A stretch of DNA of 6,096 nt from Clostridia bacterium. GTDB lineage: Bacteria > Bacillota_A > Clostridia > Christensenellales > Aristaeellaceae. The translations under genes were made by a program, and so were the position numbers. Under the pieces are notes generated by a model. It saw nothing but the letters and a program-made list of their open reading frames with translations, made no database searches and was not told the origin of the DNA. Positions 1-6,091 of the stretch are shown in pieces. Location: assembly GCA_017398245.1 (NCBI GenBank), contig JAFQGN010000272.1, positions 1 through 6,096 on the forward strand, in the 5' to 3' direction. Positions within the stretch are counted from its first letter, which is position 1, and each line of letters opens with the position of its first letter.

Positions 1-1
1 A

Positions 2-33
2 CGGGGGTGCAGGGGGCAGAGCCCCCGCCCCCG
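2..33 (-). terminator. Nested GC-rich hairpin downstream of cysK (possible terminator or intergenic repeat)
   Basis: The inner stem is GGGGGC/GCCCCC (12-17 with 21-26) around a 3-base loop. An outer CGGGGG/CCCCCG stem (2-7 with 28-33) encloses it. It begins 11 bases past the cysK stop, where a transcription terminator would be expected, but no T-tract is visible before the window ends. G-rich/C-rich hairpins of this style also occur as dispersed intergenic repeats in some Clostridia, so it may be a repeat doing terminator work. The structure is seen in the sequence; its role is inferred. Confidence 0.5.
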
Positions 34-44
34 CTGACACAGCG

Positions 45-974
45 TTATTCGTCGAACTCAGCAGTAGAAAGATAGCGGTCGCCGGTATCGGGCAGGAGCA
101 CGACGATGTTTTTGCCGGCAAACTCCTGCGTTTTAGCCAGCTCGATCGCGGCCCATGCCGCTGCGCCGGAACTGATGCCCGCGAGGATGCCCTCTTTACG
201 GGCAAGCTGACGGCCGACGGTCATCGCGTCCTCGTCCTTCACGCGCACGATACGGTCGATCAGGTTCGTATCCAGCACATCCGGCACGAATCCCGCGCCG
301 ATGCCCTGCAGGCCATGCGCGCCGGGCTGATCGCCGGAAAGCACTGCGGAGGTATCCGGTTCGATACCGACGATATGCACCTGCGGCTTTTTCTCCTTGA
401 GGTATCTGCCCGTGCCGGTGATCGTACCTCCCGTGCCGACTCCGGCGACGAACGCGTCGATCTCGCCTTCGGTATCCTGCCAGATCTCAGGGCCGGTGGT
501 CAGGTAATGCGCCTGCGGGTTGGCGGGATTCACGAACTGGCCGGCCATGACTGCGCCCGGCGTGGAGGCGACGATGCGCTCGGCTTCTTCGATCGCGCCG
601 GTCATGCCTTTGGCCGCATCGGTGAGCACAAGATCGGCTCCGAAGGCCTTCATGAGCTTTTTGCGCTCCTCGGACATACTCGCAGGCATAACGATGATGC
701 ATTTGTAGCCGCGCGCGGCTGCGATCATGCACAGGCCGATGCCGGTATTGCCGCTGGTCGGTTCCACGATGACGCTGCCGGGGTTGAGTTTTCCTTCCGC
801 TTCGAACGTGCGGATCATCTGCAGGGCGACGCGGTCTTTCGCGCTGCCGCCGGGATTGCGCGATTCGGTCTTGGCGTACAGGCGGGCTTTGAGTTCAAGT
901 TCTTTTTCTATATTGGCAAGGCGGACCAGCGGTGTTTTGCCGATGGTCTCGATGACGGAAGAATATGCCTTCAT
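45..974 (-). CDS. cysK: Cysteine synthase A (O-acetylserine sulfhydrylase)
   Basis: This PLP enzyme makes L-cysteine from O-acetylserine and sulfide in the cytoplasm, the last step of sulfur assimilation. The 309-residue length is normal for CysK. The N-terminal IGKTPLVRL (11-19) is typical. Lys46 in SAKDR is the expected Schiff-base lysine. TSGNTG (73-78) is the substrate-binding loop, GTGGT (180-184) is the PLP phosphate loop, and SSG (268-270) holds the serine near the pyridine nitrogen. The C-terminus DTGDRYLST (296-304) is also standard. The reading frame stays open 22 codons further upstream, but the ATG at 974 is preferred: it has a strong GGAGGT site 7 bases before it and gives the canonical family N-terminus. 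It lies about 110 bases after trpS on the same strand, with its own possible promoter. CysK and CysM/CBS paralogues are close; the length and the absence of a CBS domain favour CysK. Confidence 0.95.
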   Translation of the reverse strand: MKAYSSVIETIGKTPLVRLANIEKELELKARLYAKTESRNPGGSAKDRVALQMIRTFEAEGKLNPGSVIVEPTSGNTGIGLCMIAAARGYKCIIVMPASMSEERKKLMKAFGADLVLTDAAKGMTGAIEEAERIVASTPGAVMAGQFVNPANPQAHYLTTGPEIWQDTEGEIDAFVAGVGTGGTITGTGRYLKEKKPQVHIVGIEPDTSAVLSGDQPGAHGLQGIGAGFVPDVLDTNLIDRIVRVKDEDAMTVGRQLARKEGILAGISSGAAAWAAIELAKTQEFAGKNIVVLLPDTGDRYLSTAEFDE

Positions 975-981
975 ATTCTGT

Positions 982-987
982 ACCTCC
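982..987 (-). promoter_or_regulatory. Ribosome binding site deciding the cysK start
   Basis: The minus strand reads GGAGGT followed by ACAGAAT and then ATG, a near-perfect Shine-Dalgarno sequence with 7-base spacing. It selects the start at 974 over the longer open frame that begins at 1040. Confidence 0.85.
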
Positions 988-1003
988 ATGGGCTTCTTTT
1001 CAG

Positions 1004-1034
1004 AATATATGTACCCCTGTGCGCAGGGATTCAA
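1004..1034 (-). promoter_or_regulatory. Candidate weak promoter for cysK with internal hairpin
   Basis: The minus strand carries TTGAAT (1034-1029) as a possible -35 box. Downstream is either CATATA (1011-1006, 17-base spacing) or TATATT (1009-1004, 19-base spacing) as a -10 box. Between the boxes is a short inverted repeat, CCCTG/CAGGG (1015-1019 with 1024-1028), which could be an operator or chance. The elements match only moderately, so cysK could instead be read from the trpS promoter. Confidence 0.35.
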
Positions 1035-1041
1035 ACGCAAG

Positions 1042-1068
1042 CAGGCGGCCGGATGCGCCGACCGCCTG
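1042..1068 (-). terminator. Hairpin between trpS and cysK (possible weak terminator)
   Basis: CAGGCGG/CCGCCTG arms (1042-1048 with 1062-1068) extend inward by a G-U pair and CGG/CCG, giving about 11 pairs around a 5-base loop. It starts 16 bases past the trpS stop. On the minus strand it is followed by CTTGCGTTTG, not a real U-tract, so it may be a weak terminator, an attenuator or a 3' end stabiliser. Confidence 0.45.
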
Positions 1069-1084
1069 TTGGTTCTATGAGATT

Positions 1085-2113
1085 TTACAGCTTCAGCGCG
1101 GCAAGGCCGACCTTCTTGCGCACCTTGAGCATGGTCTTATTGGCCACATAGGCGGCGCGCTCGGCGCTCTGGCTCATGACCTGCTGCAGATATGCCTTGT
1201 CCTTCATGATCTGCTCGTAGCGGCCCTGAATGGGCTTGAGCGTTTCGATGACGGATTCGGCGACGGCGTCCTTGAACTTGCCGTAGCCGCCGGTGCCGAA
1301 GGTGGCTTCGATCTGCGTCATGTCCATGCCGGAGAGAGTGGACAGGATGCTCATGAGGTTGGAGATGCCGGGCTTATTTTCCGGATCGAAGCGGACTTCG
1401 GCCTCGGAATCGGTCACGGCGCGGCGCAGCTTGCGGCGGATAGTGTCCGGATCGTCGAGCATGGCGATATAGGTCTCTTCCGGGTCGGACTTGCTCATTT
1501 TACGAGTAGGCTCCTGCAGGCTCATCACGCGCGCGCCGACCTTGGGGATATAGCCGTCCGGCACGACGAAGACATCGCCATAGACGGCGTTGAAGCGCTG
1601 GGCGATATCGCGCGCCAGCTCCAGATGCTGCTTCTGATCGGCTCCGATCGGCACGAGGTCGGTCTGATAGAGCAGGATATCGGCCGCCATGAGCACCGGA
1701 TAGGTGAACAGGCCGGCATTGATATTGTCGGCATGCTTGGCGGACTTATCCTTGAACTGGGTCATGCGGCTCAGTTCGCCCATATAGGTGTAGCAGTTGA
1801 GGATCCACGCAAGCTCGCAATGCTGGGCCACATGGCTCTGGAAATAGATGAGGGTCTTTTCCGGATCGAGACCCACGGCCAGATACAGGCTCATGAGCTT
1901 GAGGCAGGCCTTGCGCAGGGTGGCCGGGTCCTGGCGGACGGTCAAGGCATGCAGGTCAACGACGGAATAGACGCAGTCGTATTCATCCTGCAGGATAGGG
2001 AAATTGCGCAGCGCGCCGATATAATTGCCGAGGGTAAGGGTGCCCGTGGGCTGGATGCCCGAGAAAATACGCTTTTTCTTCTCCTGAACGGGTGCGGTGT
2101 TCTGGTTCTCCAT
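1085..2113 (-). CDS. trpS: Tryptophanyl-tRNA synthetase
   Basis: This class Ic synthetase charges tRNA-Trp with tryptophan in the cytoplasm. The 342-residue protein has the Rossmann-fold signature SGIQPTGTLTLGN (18-30), the HIGH-equivalent region in its TLGN form, and a perfect KMSKS loop (205-209). The tryptophan pocket segment YPVLMAADILLYQTD is at 138-152. Its Tyr138, Met142 and Asp145 have the spacing I recall for the tryptophan-contacting residues of Bacillus TrpRS. GADQKQHLELARD (157-169) is also typical. The ATG at 2113 is the only start codon close to the conserved core; AGAGG lies 10 bases upstream. It adds about a dozen polar residues before KRIFSGIQ, where many relatives start almost directly. 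The frame runs on upstream to 2428, but that stretch is the T-box leader and is not coding. Expression is expected to be set by the T-box and promoter upstream. Confidence 0.96.
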   Translation of the reverse strand: MENQNTAPVQEKKKRIFSGIQPTGTLTLGNYIGALRNFPILQDEYDCVYSVVDLHALTVRQDPATLRKACLKLMSLYLAVGLDPEKTLIYFQSHVAQHCELAWILNCYTYMGELSRMTQFKDKSAKHADNINAGLFTYPVLMAADILLYQTDLVPIGADQKQHLELARDIAQRFNAVYGDVFVVPDGYIPKVGARVMSLQEPTRKMSKSDPEETYIAMLDDPDTIRRKLRRAVTDSEAEVRFDPENKPGISNLMSILSTLSGMDMTQIEATFGTGGYGKFKDAVAESVIETLKPIQGRYEQIMKDKAYLQQVMSQSAERAAYVANKTMLKVRKKVGLAALKL

Positions 2114-2170
2114 GATGAAATCGCCTCTTTGCTGATATTGTCTGCGGCAGGGGCCGCTTTTGCTTGCGGG

Positions 2171-2214
2171 AAAATAAAAAACGCGCCTGCGCCCGCATCC
2201 GGGAACAGGTGCGC
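2171..2214 (-). terminator. Intrinsic terminator of the trpS T-box
   Basis: On the minus strand GCGC-A-CCTG-TT-CCCG pairs with CGGG-CG-CAGG-C-GCG around a GATG loop. TTTTTT (2181-2176) and then ATTTT follow directly. The 5' arm (from 2214) overlaps the 3' end of the T-box sequence, so the terminator and antiterminator exclude each other, as the T-box mechanism requires. Confidence 0.9.
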
Positions 2215-2459
2215 CGATGCCACCCCGATGGATTTTCTGCGCGCTGGCAGAAGGGAGCAAGCACTCCCCCGCCCCGGTAACGCCGGGCATGCGTCGCAGC
2301 CTACTTGCCTTCCTTATGCTTGCGGTCGTTCGCTGCACAAGGAGGTGTTTTCGGTGCGCCCTCAGAAGTCCATTCCCCCTGCCGGTACCCGCCGGGCTTG
2401 CACCGCCCCCGGCTCGCTTTCGGCCCATGTACAGGGATACTTCTCTTCTTCACAGGTGT
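2171..2459 (-). promoter_or_regulatory. T-box riboswitch (tRNA-Trp sensing leader) of trpS
   Basis: This leader senses the charging state of tRNA-Trp and lets transcription continue into trpS when uncharged tRNA binds. Reading the minus strand, Stem I opens with AAGAAGAGAAGTA (2450-2438), containing the AGTA S-turn motif. It continues with CCCTG, and the distal AGCGAGCCGGGG resembles the conserved apical motif. It returns through CAGGG and GGAATGGACTTCT. The specifier codon is TGG (2372-2370), tryptophan, in the loop formed by AGAAG/CTTCT below and CCCTG/CAGGG above. A TTCTGC/GCAGAA hairpin (2235-2252) is a candidate Stem III. The T-box sequence GGGGTGGCATCGGCG (2226-2212) follows, then a terminator. 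TGGC (2222-2219) can pair with a tRNA NCCA end carrying discriminator G, as bacterial tRNA-Trp has. The 5' boundary is inferred from the promoter. Confidence 0.93.
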
Positions 2460-2465
2460 AGGAGA

Positions 2466-2494
2466 ATTATAACAGAGGCGGCGCGCGCTGTCAA
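2466..2494 (-). promoter_or_regulatory. Consensus sigma-A promoter of trpS
   Basis: TTGACA (2494-2489) and TATAAT (2471-2466) are both perfect matches to the housekeeping consensus, separated by exactly 17 bases. Transcription would start near 2459, immediately before the T-box Stem I. A maximal promoter fits a leader that controls expression by termination rather than by initiation. Confidence 0.92.
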
Positions 2495-2517
2495 CGCGGG
2501 AGGAGAGACGAGTTTTG

Positions 2518-2560
2518 GCGGGAGGGGGACTTCTTTAGAAAAAGAAATCCCCCCTCCCGC
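2518..2560. repeat. Long imperfect inverted repeat upstream of the trpS promoter
   Basis: The arms GCGGGAGGGGG (2518-2528) and CCCCCCTCCCGC (2549-2560) are joined by an inner TTCTTT/AAAGAA stem (2531-2536 with 2541-2546) around AGAA. One mismatch and one bulge interrupt about 19 pairs. It lies between the end of the lepA operon and the trpS promoter. On the plus strand it is followed by GCCCTCCCC, with no T-tract on either side. It may be a transcription barrier or a dispersed intergenic repeat. Another AAAGAAATCC follows the repeat at 2570-2579. Confidence 0.6.
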
Positions 2561-2624
2561 GCCCTCCCCAAAGAAATCCGATTGGGTGCTGTATCTAATT
2601 CCAAGTCAGAGAGCCTCGCGAAGG

Positions 2625-2700
2625 GGTTCTTTTTGCAGAAAGAGCGCAGATCTTTTCACCCTTATAGGTTTCTTTTTAGGAGAGCGCGAGAACCCTTTTC
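2625..2700. repeat. Two degenerate direct copies in the gene-free stretch
   Basis: A segment at 2625-2657 (GGTT, a CTTTTT run, AGAAAGAGCGC, then TTTTC) resembles 2667-2700 (GGTT, TCTTTTT, GGAGAGCGCG, then TTTTC) with gaps. The offset is about 42 bases. The match is by eye and imperfect. No reading frame with a start and ribosome site is evident in 2495-2736. Confidence 0.3.
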
Positions 2701-2727
2701 CTTTTCCTAAAGAAAAAGGGTTCTCGC
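2686..2727 (-). terminator. Perfect 14-bp-arm hairpin ending the lepA operon
   Basis: GCGAGAACCCTTTT (2686-2699) is an exact inverted repeat of 2714-2727, with a 14-base A/T-rich centre. It begins 9 bases after the stop of the 65-residue gene, the expected place for a terminator of the lepA-led transcript. There is no U-tract after the 3' arm on the minus strand (GCTCTCC follows), so termination may be Rho-independent in a non-canonical way, or the element may be a repeat or RNA-stabilising hairpin. Confidence 0.55.
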
Positions 2728-2736
2728 AAAAACTCT

Positions 2737-2934
2737 CTATCGTTTCCCGCGGCGGGCGGATTGGGCCATGAGCACGAGGCCGCTGACAAAGCAGACTGCG
2801 CACAGGCCAAAGAGCAGGCCCTTGGTGATATGGTTATCGATAAACTGCATGGCGGTGTTCACGCGATCGATGACGAGCAGAACGAGAAGCATGCCGGAAA
2901 GCACGATATCGGCATGCGCGAGAAGGAGCTTCAT
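2737..2934 (-). CDS. Small two-helix membrane protein, function unknown
   Basis: I do not recognise this 65-residue protein. It has two hydrophobic segments, about 8-23 (ADIVLSGMLLVLLVID) and about 39-57 (GLLFGLCAVCFVSGLVLMA). A polar linker (RVNTAMQFIDNHITK) joins them, and the tail SARRGKR is basic. By the positive-inside rule the C-terminus is likely cytoplasmic, which would place both ends inside and the linker outside. The start is well supported: ATGA overlaps the stop of the glycosidase gene, and GGAGGTGG inside that gene's last codons supplies a ribosome site. The arrangement indicates translational coupling and joint work with the glycosidase, perhaps as a membrane partner, but no motif shows what it does. 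A long hairpin follows its stop, so it appears to be the last gene of the operon. Confidence 0.75.
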   Translation of the reverse strand: MKLLLAHADIVLSGMLLVLLVIDRVNTAMQFIDNHITKGLLFGLCAVCFVSGLVLMAQSARRGKR

Positions 2935-4268
2935 TCGGCGTCCACCTCCGCGATCATGATGATATCGGTGACCGGCCGACCGCCCTGCGAGGGCTCGCTG
3001 ACAAGGCGCGAGCCATAGGTCATGACGGCGGTGTTGCCGCCATCCATATTATAGGCGGCGGTGCAGCCGAGCTGTTCAAAGATCAGCGAAAATTCGGCAA
3101 GGGTGACGCCGCGGCTTCGGTCGTTGCGGCCTTCCACCACGACAAAACAGTAGTGGCCCGGCTCGTAATAGCCGATGCCGCAGCGCGGATTGCGGTTGAC
3201 GACCACGCTGTTGAACTTTTCCATAGCCTTGCCTTTTTCATCAAGCAGCATCGGCCCGAACGACCAGGCCTGCCATGCGCCGCGCTCCACAGAAGAAGCG
3301 CAATCGAACTGTTCGGCGGAATAGGTCTCCATCACGCCGTCTTTGTACAGAACGCATACATCCTGATACAGATCGTCGCGATAAAGCACGCCGTTTCGGA
3401 TGACAACGCCGTTTTCGCGCGCGCCGTAGTAATCTCCGTTCACGGAAAGGACAGCTTCGTTCTGCATGGAAATATCCCACGCGTATTCGCGCTGACCCTT
3501 GCCGTAGATATCGTTGGCGAAGGCGGTCTGGAAGTTTTCGATATGGCGGATGTAGATATCCGCCACATGGAAGACGACGCCGGAGGTCTCGTTGGTGGAG
3601 ATGCGGATAGAGATATCTTCGGAAAGATATGCGTCCTTATCGACCCGGATTTCGCCTGCAAAGGGCACGACGCGGTCAAACAGGGCAGAAAAATCGCCGG
3701 GGGCATAGGTCGGAACGGGGGTAGGCGCAGGGGTCGGCGTCGGAGTCGGCTGCGAGGTGGGGGGAACGACGGGGCGCGGCCGATACGTCGGCTGCGCAGA
3801 CGGTGCAGGCGTTTGCTCAGATTCGAGCTGTACGGCTGTTTCGGGTGTGCCCGACGGCTGCAGCGTTGTCTCCGGCGTGGTGTGCTCGGCAGAGATCGGT
3901 TGCGGCGCGGCGGTCGGCTGCGTCTGCCCGGCGGGAGTCTGCTCCGGCGCGGCGGTCGGCGGCGTTTGCCCGGCGGGAGTCTGCTCCGGCGCGGCGGTCG
4001 GCTGCGTTTGCCCGGCGGGAGTCTGCTCCGGTGCGGCGGTCGGCTGGGTTTGTGTGGCGGCGTTCAGATCCAGACTGCCAAGGGTTTGGGCAAAATCGGG
4101 ATCGAGCTCGCTTTGCACGAAGGGGTCGATCACAATGACGCCAACACTGGGCAGCACGTGGTGAAAGAGCGCGAACACGCACAGGGCGACGCCGATGAGC
4201 GCGATATCCAGCGCGAGCCACTTGAGCACTCTGCCAGCTGCGCCTTTTTTCCTGGGTTTTCTTGCCAT
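2931..4268 (-). CDS. Membrane-anchored phosphodiester glycosidase (NAGPA-like) family protein
   Basis: The C-terminal half (about 200-445) matches the family related to GlcNAc-1-phosphodiester alpha-N-acetylglucosaminidase and the so-called exopolysaccharide biosynthesis proteins. Its landmarks are VNGDYYG (276-282), SFGPML (336-341), NPRCGIGYY (360-368), the strand CFVVVEGR (374-381), and NMDGGNTAVM (407-416). Family members cleave or process sugar-phosphodiester links; the substrate here is unknown. The N-terminus is basic (MARKPRKKG), followed by one hydrophobic helix (about 16-36), so it is probably a signal anchor with the rest outside the cell. A low-complexity Thr/Pro/Gln/Ala stalk (about 71-190) links anchor and enzyme, first as 14-residue repeats and then as PT runs, consistent with spanning cell wall. 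The start is 12 bases after the lepA stop, with GGTG 6 bases before the ATG. The next gene overlaps it by four bases. The total of 445 residues is enlarged mainly by the stalk. The family assignment is firm; a role in wall or teichoic-type polymer metabolism is inference. Confidence 0.9.
   Translation of the reverse strand: MARKPRKKGAAGRVLKWLALDIALIGVALCVFALFHHVLPSVGVIVIDPFVQSELDPDFAQTLGSLDLNAATQTQPTAAPEQTPAGQTQPTAAPEQTPAGQTPPTAAPEQTPAGQTQPTAAPQPISAEHTTPETTLQPSGTPETAVQLESEQTPAPSAQPTYRPRPVVPPTSQPTPTPTPAPTPVPTYAPGDFSALFDRVVPFAGEIRVDKDAYLSEDISIRISTNETSGVVFHVADIYIRHIENFQTAFANDIYGKGQREYAWDISMQNEAVLSVNGDYYGARENGVVIRNGVLYRDDLYQDVCVLYKDGVMETYSAEQFDCASSVERGAWQAWSFGPMLLDEKGKAMEKFNSVVVNRNPRCGIGYYEPGHYCFVVVEGRNDRSRGVTLAEFSLIFEQLGCTAAYNMDGGNTAVMTYGSRLVSEPSQGGRPVTDIIMIAEVDAE
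3903..4049 (-). repeat. 42-bp in-frame tandem repeat (3.5 copies) in the glycosidase stalk
   Basis: Three 42-bp units (4049-4008, 4007-3966, 3965-3924) and a half unit (3923-3903) encode TQPTAAPEQTPAGQ and the single variant TPPTAAPEQTPAGQ. Neighbouring units differ at only two of 42 bases, and the synonymous positions are nearly identical, so the expansion looks recent. The repeat preserves the frame whatever the copy number, so the length of the external stalk can vary. Confidence 0.92.
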
Positions 4269-4288
4269 TTAGTCCACCATTTAGTCCA
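4265..4288 (-). repeat. 12-bp perfect tandem duplication over the lepA stop / glycosidase start
   Basis: TGGACTAAATGG occurs twice back to back on the minus strand (4288-4277 and 4276-4265). The first copy contains the lepA stop TAA; the second contains the start ATG of the next gene. Between them is a 3-codon open frame, ATG GTG GAC, then TAA. The junction creates GGTG at 6-base spacing from the start ATG. Removing one copy would leave the lepA TAA directly abutting the ATG. Confidence 0.9.
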
Positions 4289-6086
4289 TTTTGAGAACGG
4301 CCATGAAGGCTTCGCTCGGCACCTCGACGGAGCCGACCTGGCGCATGCGCTTTTTGCCTTCCTTCTGCTTTTCGAGCAGCTTCTTTTTGCGGGAGATATC
4401 GCCGCCGTAGCACTTGGCAAGAACGTCCTTGCGCAGGGCCTTGATGGTCTCGCGCGCGATGATCTTGCCGCCGACGGCCGCCTGCACGGGGATCTCGAAC
4501 AGGTGGCGCGGGATGGCGTCGACCAGCTTTTCGGCGATGGAGCGGCCGCGCGGATAGGCGCGGTCCTTATGCACGATGATGGAGAGCGCATCGCACGGGG
4601 TGCCGTTGAGCAGGATATCGAGCTTGACCAGTTCCGAGCGGACATAGCCCTTGAGTTCATAATCGAACGAGGCATAACCGCGGGAGCGGCTCTTGAGCTG
4701 ATCGAAGAAATCGTAAATGACTTCGTTGAGGGGCAGATCGTACAAAAGCTGCACGCGGCCGCCCTCGATATACTTCATATCGCGGAAGGTGCCGCGCTTT
4801 TCCTGGCACAGTTCCATGATGGTGCCCACGTATTCCTGCGGAGAGATGACATGCGCATCGACATAGGGCTCTTCCATATAGTCGATCTCGGTCTGCGGGG
4901 GCAGGTTGGCCGGGTTGTCGATCTGGATCTTTTCGCCGTCGGTCTTGATGACGTTATAGACGACGCCCGGCGCGGTGGTGACCAGATCGAAATCGAACTC
5001 GCGCTCCAGGCGCTGCTGGATGATCTCCATATGCAGAAGGCCGAGGAAGCCGCAGCGGAAGCCGTAGCCCAGGGCGACGGAGGTTTCCGGCTCGAAGGTG
5101 AGAGCCGCGTCGTTCAGGCGCAGCTTTTCCAGCGCTTCCTTCAGGTTTTCGTAGAACGCGCCGTCGGCCGGGAAGATGCCGCAATAGACCATGGGCAGCA
5201 CCTGCTTATAGCCGGGCAGGGGCTTTTCCGCCGGGCGGGTGGCCACGGTGATGGTATCGCCCACGCGGATATCGGCGATATCCTTGATGGAGGCGGCGAT
5301 ATAGCCGACCTCGCCGGCGCAGAGTTCCTTCTGCGGAGAGTAGCCGCCGGGCGCGAAATAGCCCAGTTCGACCACGTCGAACTCGCGGCCGCCGGCCATC
5401 ATGCGCATGCGGTCGCCGGGGCGCATGGTGCCCTCCATGACGCGCACGGAGGAGATTGCGCCGCGATAATTATCGTAGTAGGAATCGAAAATGAGGGCGC
5501 GGAAGGGGGCGTTCTGATCGCCGGTCGGCGCAGGGATGCGCTCCACGATGGCTTCCAGAACATCGCCCACGTTCAGGCCGGTCTTGGCCGAGATCTGCGG
5601 GCAGCCCTCGGCATCGAGGCCGATCTCGTCCTCGATCTCCTTGACGACGGTTTCCGGGCGCGCGCTGGGCAGGTCGATCTTATTGATGACGGGCAGGATC
5701 TCCAGATCGTTATCCAGCGCCATATAGACGTTGGCCAGAGTCTGCGCCTCGATGCCCTGGCTGGCGTCGACGATGAGCACTGCGCCTTCGCACGCGTTGA
5801 GCGCGCGGGAGACTTCATAGGTAAAGTCGACATGGCCGGGGGTATCGATGAGGTTGAGTTCGTACTGCTCGCCGTTTTTTGCCGTATAAGGCATGTGCAC
5901 GGCCTTGGATTTGATGGTGATGCCCCTTTCGCGCTCGAGTTCCATGGAATCGAGCACCTGTTCGGTCATATCGCGCTTGGCCATGACGCCGGTCAGTTCC
6001 AGCAGGCGGTCGGCAAGGGTGGACTTACCGTGGTCGATATGCGCGATGATGCTGAAATTACGGATTCTGGAAAGATCCTTTGCCAC
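4281..6086 (-). CDS. lepA: Elongation factor 4 (LepA), ribosome-associated GTPase
   Basis: LepA is a translational GTPase that binds the ribosome and is linked to back-translocation or to initiation and subunit assembly. The 601-residue length is standard. The GTPase motifs are all present: AHIDHGKST (G1, 15-23), RGITI (G2, 54-58), DTPGH (G3, 81-85), NKID (G4, 135-138) and SAK (G5, 166-168). The GTPase-activating histidine is His85. The EF-G-like domains follow, for example [16 protein letters not shown] (340-355). The LepA-specific C-terminal domain ends in [20 protein letters not shown] (561-580), which separates it from EF-G, TypA/BipA and tetracycline-protection proteins. The start is GTG at 6086, giving [20 protein letters not shown], the usual LepA N-terminus, with an AGGA site just upstream. 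It appears to lead an operon with the two envelope genes downstream. In many Firmicutes lepA is followed by hemW or hrcA, so this neighbourhood is different. Confidence 0.98.
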   Translation of the reverse strand: MAKDLSRIRNFSIIAHIDHGKSTLADRLLELTGVMAKRDMTEQVLDSMELERERGITIKSKAVHMPYTAKNGEQYELNLIDTPGHVDFTYEVSRALNACEGAVLIVDASQGIEAQTLANVYMALDNDLEILPVINKIDLPSARPETVVKEIEDEIGLDAEGCPQISAKTGLNVGDVLEAIVERIPAPTGDQNAPFRALIFDSYYDNYRGAISSVRVMEGTMRPGDRMRMMAGGREFDVVELGYFAPGGYSPQKELCAGEVGYIAASIKDIADIRVGDTITVATRPAEKPLPGYKQVLPMVYCGIFPADGAFYENLKEALEKLRLNDAALTFEPETSVALGYGFRCGFLGLLHMEIIQQRLEREFDFDLVTTAPGVVYNVIKTDGEKIQIDNPANLPPQTEIDYMEEPYVDAHVISPQEYVGTIMELCQEKRGTFRDMKYIEGGRVQLLYDLPLNEVIYDFFDQLKSRSRGYASFDYELKGYVRSELVKLDILLNGTPCDALSIIVHKDRAYPRGRSIAEKLVDAIPRHLFEIPVQAAVGGKIIARETIKALRKDVLAKCYGGDISRKKKLLEKQKEGKKRMRQVGSVEVPSEAFMAVLKMD

Positions 6087-6091
6087 TTGGG

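Noticed and set aside
975..1040. 22-residue N-terminal extension of CysK
   Set aside because: The ATG at 974 has a near-perfect ribosome site and gives the canonical N-terminus; the upstream part overlaps the ribosome site and the putative promoter.
315..1151. 278-codon plus-strand frame antisense to cysK
   Set aside because: It is the shadow of a well-supported CysK. Its product is rich in Arg/Gly/His/Ala with no family signature.
2027..2062. Missing histidine in the TrpRS HIGH motif (TLTLGN)
   Set aside because: Thr in place of the first His is common among bacterial TrpRS, so it is not a sign of an inactive enzyme.
2114..2428. Upstream extension of the trpS frame to an ATG at 2428
   Set aside because: This stretch is the T-box leader and terminator, and the translated extension has no TrpRS similarity. 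The start at 2113 fits the family.
965..2461. 498-codon open frame on the plus strand, antisense to trpS and its leader
   Set aside because: It lies across the whole of trpS and the T-box. Its translation shows no recognisable domain, and long antisense frames are expected in GC-rich genes.
2217..2771. 184-codon plus-strand frame over the T-box and the intergenic repeats
   Set aside because: It crosses the riboswitch, promoter and hairpins, has low-complexity composition and no plausible domain or ribosome site.
3757..4164. Cys/Gly/Val-rich plus-strand frame across the tandem repeat
   Set aside because: Repetitive DNA keeps several frames open. The minus frame carries an anchor and a recognised enzyme domain, so this one is a by-product of the repeat.
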